From assembly GCA_944391615.1 (NCBI GenBank), contig CALXUE010000012.1, positions 1 to 44,814 of the forward strand: a DNA stretch of 44,814 bases. Direction: 5' to 3'. Of this stretch, positions 1-8,197 are shown in pieces (the first letter of the stretch is position 1; each line of letters opens with the position of its first letter). Origin of the DNA: an uncultured Alphaproteobacteria bacterium. GTDB taxonomy: Bacteria; Pseudomonadota; Alphaproteobacteria; RF32; CAG-239. The position numbers and the translations under genes were made by a program. The notes below the pieces were generated by a model. It saw only the letters and a list, made by a program, of their open reading frames with translations, was not told the DNA's origin and ran no database searches.

Positions 1-255
1 ATTTTGACCAAAGAAGAAGGTGGACGTCACACCCCGTTCTTCTCAAACTATCGTCCGCAATTCTATTTCCGTACAACAGATGTAACCGGTGCAATTGAGT
101 TGCCGGAAGGAACGGAAATGGTTATGCCTGGAGATAACATTCGTATGACCGTTAAGTTGATTCACCCGATTGCCATGAACGAAGGTCTTCGTTTTGCTAT
201 TCGTGAAGGTGGTCACACGGTTGGTGCTGGTGTGGTTTCTAAAATCATCAAATAG
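1..255 (+). CDS. tuf: Elongation factor Tu, C-terminal end (partial)
   Basis: This is the last 84 codons of EF-Tu, the GTPase that delivers aminoacyl-tRNA to the ribosome. The peptide begins [13 protein letters not shown], continues through [14 protein letters not shown] and ends VVSKIIK, which is the EF-Tu domain 3 region. The 5' part lies outside the window. A second copy with the same protein sequence lies at the other end on the minus strand. The two copies differ at about six silent positions, including the stop codon (TAG here, TAA there). Two tuf genes are common in proteobacteria and are kept alike by gene conversion. The different downstream sequences show that these are two loci. 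Confidence 0.97.
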   Translation: MLTKEEGGRHTPFFSNYRPQFYFRTTDVTGAIELPEGTEMVMPGDNIRMTVKLIHPIAMNEGLRFAIREGGHTVGAGVVSKIIK

Positions 256-299
256 TTAAAAGCTCAGTATTTGGGCTTCTAGCGCAAAAAACTGCAGAA

Positions 300-343
300 C
301 GGTCGAAATTCATGTACTGCTTTGTACATTAGGATTTCGACCG
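300..343 (+). terminator. Hairpin after tuf, probable terminator
   Basis: CGGTCGAAAT (300-309) pairs with ATTTCGACCG (334-343), with an inner ATGTAC/GTACAT pairing, and is followed by CTTTGTTTTT. This position fits the end of the tuf transcript, though the U tract is interrupted. Confidence 0.5.
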
Positions 344-529
344 CTTTGTTTTTCACGTTATAAGCCGCAAATCTTGAGCTTTTAGAATTTGGAACGCATA
401 TAACAGCTCATCTAGAGCAAAAATTGCGAAAAGGGAAAAATTCATGTACTATTTTTGCTTAGGCATCTAGTTTCGCTGTGGTGATTTTCATCACCTAGCT
501 CAACAAGATGTTGCAAAGACCTTGCAGAT

Positions 530-555
530 AAAAATGCCATATTAAAGGCATTTTT
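530..555. terminator. Second hairpin, possible terminator
   Basis: AAAAATGCC (530-538) pairs with GGCATTTTT (547-555) across an 8-nt loop. The A and T tracts on either side allow termination in both directions. Confidence 0.45.
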
Positions 556-679
556 ACTTAGCGGTTACTAGAATTTTCAGCTTTTCTATTTTTGCTTCTA
601 CTCATCTCAATTATCGAGTTCCTATGTGTACTATAGGTTGATGTCTGGTAAGTTGCGTGTCCCTGAGGAAGTTTTTCTG

Positions 680-708
680 TTGACAGTTTTGTCAAGGTGG
701 GGTATGGG
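680..708 (+). promoter_or_regulatory. Promoter with palindromic TTGAC-N6-GTCAA
   Basis: TTGACA (680-685) is followed after 17 nt by TATGGG (703-708), a good -35 and weak -10. The -35 is the left half of an inverted repeat, TTGAC (680-684) and GTCAA (691-695). The same palindrome occurs upstream of the minus-strand genes starting at 1912 and 23927, so it may be an operator. Confidence 0.5.
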
Positions 709-757
709 AAAATGTAAGAATATATTATTTTAGGTTTAATTATAAAAATTTATTGTT

Positions 758-1459
758 ATGGAAAATGAAAGAGAAAAAGCAAAAGGTGATTTGCGAGCGT
801 TTGCCGATAAGTATGGTTTGAGTGCGCAAGAGCTGAAAAATTTGGCGGCAGAAGTGGCACAAGAATTGGAAAAAGGGCAGACAGTTTTATCAGAAGTTAT
901 GGAAAATGTTTCTTCCAAACTTGAAGTTGGGTGGTTTGCTTTTGAAGGAAAGAAGTTTTCTCCAGACCCGTATGCTTATCCAAATTGTCAAGGTGTTGTG
1001 GCATGGCTTAATCCCGACCCGAACGCTCCCAAAGGAAAACGAGGTTTAATCCTGACTCCTGATGCAATGCTAAAATTGTGGGCTGACGAATATTGCAAAA
1101 CTGAAATTTGTGATGAGGAAGATGGCAAAACAAATACTCGACGATTGATTGCTTATGGTAAAAAACATGGAATTAGCTTTCCGGCGGCTGAATGGTGCTA
1201 CCGTTATTCTAAAAATGGTGTAAAACCGGGTGAAGGTTTTTTACCGGCAAAAAATCAGCTTAAACGGATTGTTGCTAATAGAAATATCATTAATATGGCA
1301 CTCAAAAAGATTGATGGCCAGATCCTAAATGGTTGTATTTGGGCTTCGTCTGAGTATAGCAGCAACAACTATGCCGAGATTGTGAATGCCAATGACGGTA
1401 ATGTGTTCAACTACATTAAGTACTATTACTATTACGTCAGGTGTGTGATTGCTTTTTAA
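758..1459 (+). CDS. DUF1566/FGE-like (C-type lectin fold) protein, possible variable protein
   Basis: A 233-residue protein of unknown role. Residues 1-55 are charged and helical. The C-terminal half reads like the DUF1566/formylglycine-generating-enzyme-like fold: GEGFLPAKNQL, then ILNGCIWASSEYSSNNYAEIV, NANDGN and a final KYYYYYVRCVIAF. Relatives end in a similar YYVRPV-AF motif. This fold is used by the variable proteins of diversity-generating retroelements, whose variable region is the last ~100 bp. Here that stretch is rich in Asn and Tyr codons (about 1354-1440), as expected for adenine-templated diversification. No reverse transcriptase or template repeat was seen in the window, so the link is an inference. 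There is no Shine-Dalgarno sequence; the ATG follows an AT-rich leader. A terminator follows. Confidence 0.6.
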   Translation: MENEREKAKGDLRAFADKYGLSAQELKNLAAEVAQELEKGQTVLSEVMENVSSKLEVGWFAFEGKKFSPDPYAYPNCQGVVAWLNPDPNAPKGKRGLILTPDAMLKLWADEYCKTEICDEEDGKTNTRRLIAYGKKHGISFPAAEWCYRYSKNGVKPGEGFLPAKNQLKRIVANRNIINMALKKIDGQILNGCIWASSEYSSNNYAEIVNANDGNVFNYIKYYYYYVRCVIAF

Positions 1460-1491
1460 GTTTATTTTATTTTGTATGGGTATGAAATAAT

Positions 1492-1529
1492 AAAAAAGCT
1501 TGAGTGTTGAAACTCAAGCTTTTTTCTTT
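1492..1529. terminator. Bidirectional intrinsic terminator
   Basis: A 14-bp stem, 1492-1505 with 1512-1525, has A residues on the left and T residues on the right. It separates the convergent genes 758-1459 (+) and 1541-1912 (-) and can serve both. Confidence 0.9.
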
Positions 1530-1540
1530 TTTTTGTAAAA

Positions 1541-1912
1541 TCACAAATCGCCGGCGTCCATCAACTCCATGATTTCATCATTGATGTTTTCCAATGTTTG
1601 AGTCAGGTTTTCAAATCGAACCAGTTCATAGGTTTGTTGTTCAACATCATCCATATGAACATCAAAAATGAGTTCAAGCTGCTCCCCCGGGAGAGAAAGC
1701 AATAAACCTGACAAATTGAAATCTTCCGGAACCAAAAACTCAAGCACCTTGTCTTGTTCATCCCGTGCGGCAAAACGGAAATATTTGTTCATTTTGCCTT
1801 TGCCGTGGTAGGTGTTGTTAACTTTGCCGGGGAGTGAATCAATTTTTGCTAAATACAAGGTAGCTTTTACTTGATTGTTTTTGAGTTTTTTTAGCTGCGT
1901 TTTTCTTTTCAT
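1541..1912 (-). CDS. Hypothetical protein (123 aa)
   Basis: A 123-residue protein that I do not recognise. It starts with a very basic segment (MKRKTQLKKLKNN), has a mixed core and ends in an acidic helix (LENINDEIMELMDAGDL). The reading frame is open further upstream, but the upstream residues look non-coding and lie over promoter-like sequence, so the ATG at 1912 is chosen. There is no Shine-Dalgarno sequence. The leader carries TATTATTAAC 18 nt before the ATG, the motif found before several other unknown genes here. A TTGAC-N5-GTCAA palindrome lies at 1979-1993. It is probably a single-gene unit, separated from pepF by the terminator at 2005-2035. Confidence 0.65.
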   Translation of the reverse strand: MKRKTQLKKLKNNQVKATLYLAKIDSLPGKVNNTYHGKGKMNKYFRFAARDEQDKVLEFLVPEDFNLSGLLLSLPGEQLELIFDVHMDDVEQQTYELVRFENLTQTLENINDEIMELMDAGDL

Positions 1913-1978
1913 AGCTTTATTTTTTTTATTGTTAATAATAGGGAAAATAATCTCAAAACAGGTGCAGAGTAACACTAT

Positions 1979-1993
1979 TTGACAAAAAGTCAA
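1979..1993 (-). promoter_or_regulatory. Promoter/operator palindrome TTGAC-N5-GTCAA
   Basis: TTGAC (1979-1983) and GTCAA (1989-1993) form a perfect inverted repeat upstream of the gene starting at 1912. On the minus strand the sequence just before it, TTTTGTCTATTGAC, also occurs before the gene at 10550. Confidence 0.45.
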
Positions 1994-2004
1994 TAGACAA
2001 AAAT

Positions 2005-2035
2005 AAAGGAGCTTGTTTTTTTTTCAAGCCCCTTT
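2005..2035 (-). terminator. Terminator of the pepF operon
   Basis: AAAGGAGCTTG (2005-2015) pairs with CAAGCCCCTTT (2025-2035). On the minus strand it is followed by TATTTTTG, so it ends the leftward operon. Confidence 0.75.
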
Positions 2036-2041
2036 TTGTTT

Positions 2042-3835
2042 TTATTTTTTTATTTTGAGTTTTTTATCCAGTCTTTCCAGTTCATCAATATATTCGCTAA
2101 TTAATGAAAGACCTTTGTTCCAGAAACCTTGGTTATGGGCGTCTAAGCCAAAAGGCTTTAACAGTTCATCATAACGCTTAATACCTGTTTCTGACAGCAT
2201 ATTCAGATATTTGTCGGCGAAGTCTTTGACGCTGCCCTCTCTATAAACTTGATAGAGCGAGTTTACCAGACAATCGGCAAATGAATAAGCGTATACATAA
2301 AACGGTGAATGGAAAAAGTGAGAAACAATCGGCCAGATGTATTTGCTGTCATCGTCAACAATGACATATTCACCTAAGCTCTCTCTCATAACCTCAAGCC
2401 AAATCTCCGCAATGCGTTCTTCCGACAACTCTCCGTTTTTGCGTTCCGCATGGACTTTGGTTTCAAAAAAGTGGAAGGCGATTTGGCGCAAAGAGGTGTT
2501 AATCATATCATTAACTTTGGAGGCAATGAGGCACAATTTGGCTTTGTCATCATCCATCTTTTTCAAGAAAGACTGAAAGGTTAACATTTCCGCAAATACG
2601 GAAGCGACTTCAGCTAATGTTAACGGTGTGTCGTCATTTAAATCACCTTGTTTGGCACTCAAGCGCATATGGCAGCCGTGGCCAAGTTCATGCGCCAAGG
2701 TCAAAACATCGTTTTGCTTGCCGACAAAGTTCAGCATTAAATAGGGGTGAAATTCTTCCGGCATCGGCATTGCAAAAGCGCCGCTACGCTTGCCGTCACG
2801 GGGCGGAACGTCTATCCAATTATGGCTAAAAAACGGTTCTGCCGTTTTTTTGAGTTTGGGGGAAAATTCTTCATAAGCTTGAAGAACTAATTTGACACTG
2901 TCATCCCATGCATAGAGTTTGTCATCTTGAAAAGGTAAGGGGGCGTTGCGGTCCCAATATTGGATTTTCTTTTTGCCGAGCCATTTGGCTTTGAGTTTGT
3001 AAAAGCGTTCGGCAATATTCTTGTATTGCGCTCTCACGGCTTCGGCCAAAGAGTCAACAACCTCATCCTCGACCATATTATCCAAATTGCGGCAGGCTAT
3101 GGGTGATTTGAAGCCTCTTTTTTCATCACTTATGGCTTTGTCTTTGATTATCATATTGTAGATGAAGGTGAACAGTTCGCCGTTTTCTTTATTAACGCGG
3201 TTCATCTCTTTGCCAGCGGCTTCTCTCACCTTTGGGTCTTTGTCTTGCAATAATTTGCTCAACTCGGCGTCGTTGTATTCTTTACCCATAACCGTATATT
3301 TGAGTTTGGATGAAATTTCATCATACAAACGAACCCATGCGCCGCCTGAGGTTAAGGCTTTGTCTGCTAACAGAGCTTCCATGTCTTCTCTTAACTCATA
3401 AGGTTTGAATAGTCTGATTTTAGACAGCCATGGTTTGTAGTAAGCGACTTTTTCGTCATATAAAAACTCCTTAAATACTTTTTCGGACAAGGCATTTATT
3501 TCTAAGGTGAAGAAAATGGCCGGTTTGCCATATTCGGTTAGTTTCTCGTTGATGTTTTGGTAGAAGGCCATGGCGTCTTTGTTTTTCATTTGCGTTATCA
3601 TATTCAGATAAGCAAAAATGCCGAGCTTGCTGCCGATGACTTCGGCTTTTTCATAAAGTTGGATGGCTTTGTAAAAATCTTTGCTCTCCAGTTTGGCGAT
3701 TTTGCCCTTATATGTATCAGCTAATTTTTGGTTTTTGGATTTGTAATCCGCCAAATCTTTTTCGATGTTTTTATCTTGTATGCCGCTATATAGGTCAGTT
3801 AAGTCCCATGCCGGCAGGTTTGTTTGTTTTTTCAT
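2042..3835 (-). CDS. pepF: Oligoendopeptidase F family (M3B) metallopeptidase
   Basis: A 597-residue cytoplasmic zinc peptidase that cleaves oligopeptides. The zinc site HELGH is visible in LTLAHELGHGCHMRL, and the downstream glutamate that completes the site is in LTLAEVASVFAEML. The length matches PepF-type M3 enzymes (about 600). The ATG at 3835 is chosen because it has GAGG nine nt upstream; the TTG seven codons earlier lies over that site. The start overlaps the 3' end of the preceding membrane-protein gene by 41 nt, which suggests coupled translation in one operon. A terminator follows. Confidence 0.93.
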   Translation of the reverse strand: MKKQTNLPAWDLTDLYSGIQDKNIEKDLADYKSKNQKLADTYKGKIAKLESKDFYKAIQLYEKAEVIGSKLGIFAYLNMITQMKNKDAMAFYQNINEKLTEYGKPAIFFTLEINALSEKVFKEFLYDEKVAYYKPWLSKIRLFKPYELREDMEALLADKALTSGGAWVRLYDEISSKLKYTVMGKEYNDAELSKLLQDKDPKVREAAGKEMNRVNKENGELFTFIYNMIIKDKAISDEKRGFKSPIACRNLDNMVEDEVVDSLAEAVRAQYKNIAERFYKLKAKWLGKKKIQYWDRNAPLPFQDDKLYAWDDSVKLVLQAYEEFSPKLKKTAEPFFSHNWIDVPPRDGKRSGAFAMPMPEEFHPYLMLNFVGKQNDVLTLAHELGHGCHMRLSAKQGDLNDDTPLTLAEVASVFAEMLTFQSFLKKMDDDKAKLCLIASKVNDMINTSLRQIAFHFFETKVHAERKNGELSEERIAEIWLEVMRESLGEYVIVDDDSKYIWPIVSHFFHSPFYVYAYSFADCLVNSLYQVYREGSVKDFADKYLNMLSETGIKRYDELLKPFGLDAHNQGFWNKGLSLISEYIDELERLDKKLKIKK

Positions 3836-4253
3836 GTTCGTTGGCCTCTTTTTCAAGTTGCTGTTGCTTTTGTTTTAATTTATACATTTGTTGTTCTAGG
3901 TTTGGGTTCTCCTGATAAAATTGTTTTAATTCCGGTGAAATTTCTTCCGGCAATTCTACTTTGTATAAGTAATTGCTCCAGGGGGTCGGCTGCTCTCCTG
4001 CCAACCATAATGTAACGCCTTGGCCCATAACTTCAAGATTGCAAAAACTGTTTTTGACGACTTCTTTTAATAAGCACCAAGTTGATTTTTGGCAGTTTTG
4101 CATAGCTTCATAAGTTTGTCTGGCACATTTGTTAAAGCCTTTGCCTGCGGGGTCATGTTTGGGCGACAGCATCACAAAGGAAAACATTAGAATATACACC
4201 AAGGATATTAGCGATATTATCAGTCCGAACCAATGTTCTTTGATAAAGCGCAT
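3795..4253 (-). CDS. Hypothetical single-pass membrane protein
   Basis: A 152-residue protein of unknown function. Residues ~10-30 (GLIISLISLVYILMFSFVML) form one membrane segment with a short basic N terminus, so most of the chain is likely outside the cytoplasmic membrane. Four cysteines (CARQ, NCQK, WCLL, FCNL) could form disulfides there. The last 40 residues are a Gln/Lys/Glu-rich helix (QMYKLKQKQQQLEKEANEHEK), likely a coiled coil. GGAG lies eight nt before the ATG. It lies between a sugar-nucleotide enzyme gene (3-bp gap) and pepF (41-bp overlap). Confidence 0.8.
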   Translation of the reverse strand: MRFIKEHWFGLIISLISLVYILMFSFVMLSPKHDPAGKGFNKCARQTYEAMQNCQKSTWCLLKEVVKNSFCNLEVMGQGVTLWLAGEQPTPWSNYLYKVELPEEISPELKQFYQENPNLEQQMYKLKQKQQQLEKEANEHEKTNKPAGMGLN

Positions 4254-4256
4254 TTG

Positions 4257-4985
4257 TTATGCTCCGCGGCGTTTTAGGTAGGTTTCTAATTGGGCAAGTT
4301 CTTCTTGGGTGTTGGCTCCCGCAACTTCTTCGGCCGAGGTTTCTATCGCGCTGCATTTTAAGCCCATTTGACGAGCAATTTTAACCGTATCGGTCAGGTA
4401 ATATTCGCCGGCGGCGTTGTTGCTGTTGATTTTGCTCAGCAAGTCAAACAAGACTTTACCGTCAAAGGCCATTACGCCCGAGTTACAAAAACGAATGTTT
4501 TTTTCTTCTTCCGTGGCATCTTTATATTCGACAATGCTCTCTAATTCATCGCCCTTCATTTTTAAGCGGCCGTAGCGAGCGGCATCTTGCGGTGTGAAGC
4601 CCAAAACGACAACGCTGAAACCTTCATCTAATTTATTTAGTGCACGTTCAAAGGTGTTTTGGGTTATGAGCGGATTGTCGCAATATACAACCAAGACTTT
4701 GCCGTCAAAACCGTTAAGCGAATCTTTGGCGCAATTTACGGCGTGGCCGGTGCCAAGCTGCTGGTCTTGAATGCAATAATCATGCGGGGCGATTTCTTTT
4801 CTGACCAAATCTCCGTCCGGTGAGGTGACAACCACTATCTTGTCAAAGTTCATTTTATCTAATGTATTTAAAATATGGCGAATCATCGGCTTTTCGGCGA
4901 CAGGCATCATCGCCTTGGGTAGGTTGGACTTCATGCGGCTGCCTTTGCCTGCGGCTAAAATGATGGCTGCTGTTTTTTTGCTCAT
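4257..4985 (-). CDS. GlmU-like nucleotidyltransferase (uridyltransferase domain only)
   Basis: A 242-residue sugar-phosphate nucleotidyltransferase. LAAGKGSRMKSNLPKAMMPV is the nucleotide-binding signature, followed by QLGTGHAV and NAAGEYYLTDTV, all characteristic of the GlmU pyrophosphorylase domain that makes UDP-GlcNAc. Usual GlmU is about 450 residues and carries a left-handed beta-helix acetyltransferase domain; this protein ends where that domain would begin (LAQLETYLKRRGA). It may be a stand-alone uridyltransferase, with acetylation done elsewhere, or a related enzyme using another sugar phosphate. AAGGAGAT precedes the ATG. First gene of the leftward operon. Confidence 0.82.
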   Translation of the reverse strand: MSKKTAAIILAAGKGSRMKSNLPKAMMPVAEKPMIRHILNTLDKMNFDKIVVVTSPDGDLVRKEIAPHDYCIQDQQLGTGHAVNCAKDSLNGFDGKVLVVYCDNPLITQNTFERALNKLDEGFSVVVLGFTPQDAARYGRLKMKGDELESIVEYKDATEEEKNIRFCNSGVMAFDGKVLFDLLSKINSNNAAGEYYLTDTVKIARQMGLKCSAIETSAEEVAGANTQEELAQLETYLKRRGA

Positions 4986-5071
4986 TTGTTTTTATCTCCT
5001 TTAATATCTTTTAATAAATATGCGTTAGCATAACATGTATATTTTATTTTATTAACAAAGGTTATCATTTT

Positions 5072-7162
5072 ATGCGCAAAAAAATTCTTTCAGTTTGTTT
5101 CTTGATTGCAGTTTTGGGGGCGAGCCTTTCGTGGGCGCAACCGGTGGAAGTTAAGGATTTGGAGGCTTATCGCGCCGAAGAAAATCAGGTGCAGCGTACG
5201 GTAGCAGTTGATCCGAGAATTCCTGATAGTGCTAATGTGGGCGCCGTGGAAGATTTTATTCGCGATAGATTTGAAAATTATAACTTGATTATTGACAAGA
5301 TGCCTGATGATGATTCTGTCGGCGCGGTGGATATTCAGCATAGTGAAGATTATATCGCTGAGGCTAATAAAGACAAAAAGTCCACCTTTGATGAAATTTA
5401 TGAACAGGCTTTGAACAGAGTTTCAACCCAAGAAGCTCAAGAAAATCAGGAAGTTTTGCAGAACAGAAACCAAATGGCGCTTGAAAACCAAAAACAACAA
5501 CGTCAGTGGCAGGAAAATGCTCCTAATTTTCCGGTTGTGAACGTGTTTTTGCCACCTAAAGGCGAGCAAGTTTTGGTGCCAGCTCAGGAGCATATTCCGT
5601 TTTTCTTTTCTGAGGTGGAAATATTACCCACTTCTCAGGTCAAAATTGACGAGACTGTCGTTGTTGTGGCAAACGGCCAAAAACTTAAGCATGGTTTAAC
5701 GCGTGCGTTGCCCCGTTATGCTACTTCTCGCGATGGCCGCGGCCGCGAAATTGATGTTAATCTTAGTGAGGTTATGGTCGATGATGTGGTGCTGCCTTAT
5801 AAAATTAAGGCTTCCGGAAATTATTTGCTCTTGGTGCCGGAAAAAGAATATACGCTGGCTCCCGGGGTCTATACTTATAAATTTAGTTATGTTGTAAACC
5901 GCGATGTGTGGGATTATGATAAGTTTAATGAATTTTATTGGGATGCAACCGCCAGCTCTTGGAATTTGGTGATTGCCCGCGCAGGTGTGTTGGTAACGTT
6001 GCCGGCAAATTCTAAGCCTTTGGGGCAATCTGCTTTTTCGGGGTTGGTTCATAATTTGCAAACTGATGTTGTGGCTTATCAGCCTTCTCAAAACACGATG
6101 GCTTATGTGGCATCCAGACCTTTGTTTGCCGGCGAGGGGCTGCACTTTATTCTCTCTATGCCAAAGGCTGATTTTGTGGCGCCGGATACTTATCAAATTT
6201 TTACGGATTTTTTGAATGATTACGGCGATATCGTTATTGCGGCTTTGGTGCTGTTGGTGGTGTTAAGCGCTTATTATTTGTCGTGGCGCGGTATGAAAAA
6301 ACGCTATGATGATAAACTCAGATTGCCAAAGTTTGGGCCGTTGTTGCGCTTGCTCGCTTTTAATAAAATTGATAAGGTTTCTTTCAGTTCTTATTTGTTG
6401 CATCTTTTTTATAAGGGTGTGGTGGACTTGAAAGAAAATGAACAAGGTGTTGTGATGCTTAGCTTTTTGAAAACTAAGGCTAAGGGGCTTAAATTTTGGG
6501 AAAAGAAGTTTTTGAAAAAACTCTTTAAATCGGAGCAGGTTTGTGTGATGGACAAGTCTCATGCGCCACATATTAAAGCTGCTTATGCTTGTTTGGAAAA
6601 AGGACTCAAACATTCTTTTAATCGGCTTTTGTGGCGGTTGAACTTAAGCTATTTGTTCTTTAGTTTTGCAATGCTTGTTTTGGCTGAGGCCGCTATTGCA
6701 CGCTTGGGATATAATTTTATGTTTGATTTTGGCACAATGCTGTCGTGCACGGTGACGTTTGCTTTTGGTTTTTGGTTATTCAACAAGGCGTTTAAACGTA
6801 AATGGCTGAAGTGGTGTATGCGCGTGTTGGCTGTTTTATCCATTGTGTTGGACTGGTTTGTGTTGAGTTTCTTTATCCATATGATTGCGGCTGTTTTGAT
6901 CGTGGCGGTGGTGTTTGTTATCTATGCTTACAGCAATGTTTTTGCCCGCCGCAATGGGTTGATTAAAAATAATGTGAAAGAGGCTTTGGCTTATAAAGAT
7001 TTTCTTGTTAAACATGCTGATACGATTGCTCTTGGTAAGAGTTTTGGTGTGGAACAAGAAAATATTCATGCTCTGGATGCAGACGCGGCCTTTTCTCCCA
7101 ACGCTCAAAACCAAGCGATTTATCGTTTGGATGTGGCGCAAAAGATTGATTCTTTACTTTGA
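5072..7162 (+). CDS. DUF2207-like membrane protein with signal peptide
   Basis: A 696-residue envelope protein. Residues 1-22 are a signal peptide ending LSWAQ. A long extracytoplasmic region follows (to ~385); its middle part (KIDETVVVVANGQKLKHGLTRALPR, then GVYTYKFSYVVNRDVW) resembles the DUF2207 beta domain. One membrane helix is at ~386-405, then a cytoplasmic stretch of ~115 residues, then four hydrophobic segments between ~524 and 624, and a soluble tail. The family has no settled function that I know of. AAAGG lies ten nt before the ATG. It is divergent from the GlmU-like operon across 86 bp. Confidence 0.7.
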   Translation: MRKKILSVCFLIAVLGASLSWAQPVEVKDLEAYRAEENQVQRTVAVDPRIPDSANVGAVEDFIRDRFENYNLIIDKMPDDDSVGAVDIQHSEDYIAEANKDKKSTFDEIYEQALNRVSTQEAQENQEVLQNRNQMALENQKQQRQWQENAPNFPVVNVFLPPKGEQVLVPAQEHIPFFFSEVEILPTSQVKIDETVVVVANGQKLKHGLTRALPRYATSRDGRGREIDVNLSEVMVDDVVLPYKIKASGNYLLLVPEKEYTLAPGVYTYKFSYVVNRDVWDYDKFNEFYWDATASSWNLVIARAGVLVTLPANSKPLGQSAFSGLVHNLQTDVVAYQPSQNTMAYVASRPLFAGEGLHFILSMPKADFVAPDTYQIFTDFLNDYGDIVIAALVLLVVLSAYYLSWRGMKKRYDDKLRLPKFGPLLRLLAFNKIDKVSFSSYLLHLFYKGVVDLKENEQGVVMLSFLKTKAKGLKFWEKKFLKKLFKSEQVCVMDKSHAPHIKAAYACLEKGLKHSFNRLLWRLNLSYLFFSFAMLVLAEAAIARLGYNFMFDFGTMLSCTVTFAFGFWLFNKAFKRKWLKWCMRVLAVLSIVLDWFVLSFFIHMIAAVLIVAVVFVIYAYSNVFARRNGLIKNNVKEALAYKDFLVKHADTIALGKSFGVEQENIHALDADAAFSPNAQNQAIYRLDVAQKIDSLL

Positions 7163-7245
7163 AAAATTTTGTTGATTTTGGATAAAAAATGAGATATTAA
7201 TCTTTGTGTTTTATTAATTATTGTTTCATCTAATTTTATATTTTT

Positions 7246-7503
7246 ATGTTTAATTTTGCTCTTTTTCAGATTGAAGGGGTTGGCATTATGCTGTTATGGG
7301 CGGTGCTGAACTTTTGGTGGTTGTTTTCAACCAAGCCGTTTTGCAAAGAGTTTTTTTATTACAAAGACTGGATTTTTGTGACCGGATGTATTTGTTTTGC
7401 TGTCGGGTATGTACAAAATTTGGAATTTGCCTTGTTCTTTGTGGTTGTGGCAATGGTTGCCGCTTTTGCTAATGTTTATTATTATAAAAAGTCTGATGTT
7501 TAA
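7246..7503 (+). CDS. Small membrane protein (85 aa)
   Basis: An 85-residue protein with three likely membrane segments: residues 8-28, 41-58 and 60-79 (about FALFFVVVAMVAAFANVYYY). I do not recognise it. There is no Shine-Dalgarno sequence; the leader contains TTTATTAATTATT. The next gene starts 13 nt after its stop, so the two are probably co-transcribed. Confidence 0.65.
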   Translation: MFNFALFQIEGVGIMLLWAVLNFWWLFSTKPFCKEFFYYKDWIFVTGCICFAVGYVQNLEFALFFVVVAMVAAFANVYYYKKSDV

Positions 7504-7516
7504 TTCTTTTTAGCTT

Positions 7517-8113
7517 ATGTGTGATATACAGACAATTTGTATTGAAACAGATGATTTTGAGTATTATCTGGCCATGAAATGTGAAGGGTATGATGATATT
7601 TTGTTAAGAAAATGTCTGCCCGTGGCAAAGTTTCAAAATATTGAGGCTTATAGAATTTCTGAAGATGGTAAGTTATTCAGCATTGTTTATGTGGGCGATG
7701 AGGTGAATCATCCGATTTTTAGAATTGATGCGGAGGATTTTGTAGAGCCGCATATTTTTGTTATGAATGAAGCCGTCGTTGTGATGGATTATCTTACTAT
7801 TTCAGCACACGGAATAATGCATGTTGAGGCTTTTAAGCCATCAAAAGCAAGGGTCTTTGGTTCAAAAAACGGATTTGAAATTCCATTTGATTTCAATTGT
7901 ATTGAGTGGTGTTCAGATGTTTTTGTTAACACAAAAGGTAATTTGGTGTTGGTTGGTGCTTCAACAGAATATCAGTTTGGTGTTAGGGGTGATGTTTTGG
8001 CGGCTATTCCTTTTGAGGCTAACAATTTGTTTGAGCATATGCCTTATGGTTGGAAGTCAGCTAAAGAAATTTTGCTTGATGAACAGGCCTTACGCGAAAA
8101 ATTTGAAAAGTAA
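7517..8113 (+). CDS. Hypothetical protein (198 aa)
   Basis: A soluble 198-residue protein with no signal or membrane segment and no motif I recognise. It has several beta-rich stretches (HIFVMNEAVVVMDYLTISAHGIMHVEAF, NTKGNLVLVGASTEYQFGV). It follows the small membrane protein by 13 nt and has no clear ribosome binding site, so its translation may depend on the upstream gene. A hairpin follows. Confidence 0.65.
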   Translation: MCDIQTICIETDDFEYYLAMKCEGYDDILLRKCLPVAKFQNIEAYRISEDGKLFSIVYVGDEVNHPIFRIDAEDFVEPHIFVMNEAVVVMDYLTISAHGIMHVEAFKPSKARVFGSKNGFEIPFDFNCIEWCSDVFVNTKGNLVLVGASTEYQFGVRGDVLAAIPFEANNLFEHMPYGWKSAKEILLDEQALREKFEK

Positions 8114-8126
8114 TTATGTTTTTTTT

Positions 8127-8161
8127 AAAAAGGTGCGGGTAGTTTTGCTCGCACTTTTTTT
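8127..8161 (+). terminator. Probable intrinsic terminator
   Basis: GTGCG pairs with CGCAC, flanked by an A run and seven T residues. It insulates the NAD operon downstream. Confidence 0.7.
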
Positions 8162-8162
8162 G

Positions 8163-8193
8163 TTGCAATTTTATTTTTTATCTTTATTATAAT
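8163..8193 (+). promoter_or_regulatory. Promoter of the NAD operon
   Basis: TTGCAA (8163-8168) lies 16 nt before TATTAT (8185-8190), which overlaps TATAAT (8188-8193). Transcription would start near 8197-8200, at the 5' edge of the structured leader, leaving a 5' untranslated region of about 180 nt. Confidence 0.6.
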
Positions 8194-8197
8194 ACTT

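Larger units (their letters stand above)
256..757. other. Non-coding spacer with two related hairpin units
   Basis: About 500 bp with no credible gene. It holds two degenerate copies of a ~40-nt sequence (278-318 and 411-450) sharing TCTAG, GCAAAAA, TGC and AAATTCATGTACT. Each copy can form a hairpin and is followed by TTAGG or TTAGGC. The hairpin of copy 1 (300-343) pairs CGGTCGAAAT with ATTTCGACCG. A further hairpin lies at 530-555. The last 80 bp hold the promoter of the next gene. Confidence 0.6.

Noticed and set aside
5696..7141. Several long open frames on the minus strand under the DUF2207-like gene
   Set aside because: They are antisense shadows of a clearly coding gene with signal peptide and membrane helices.
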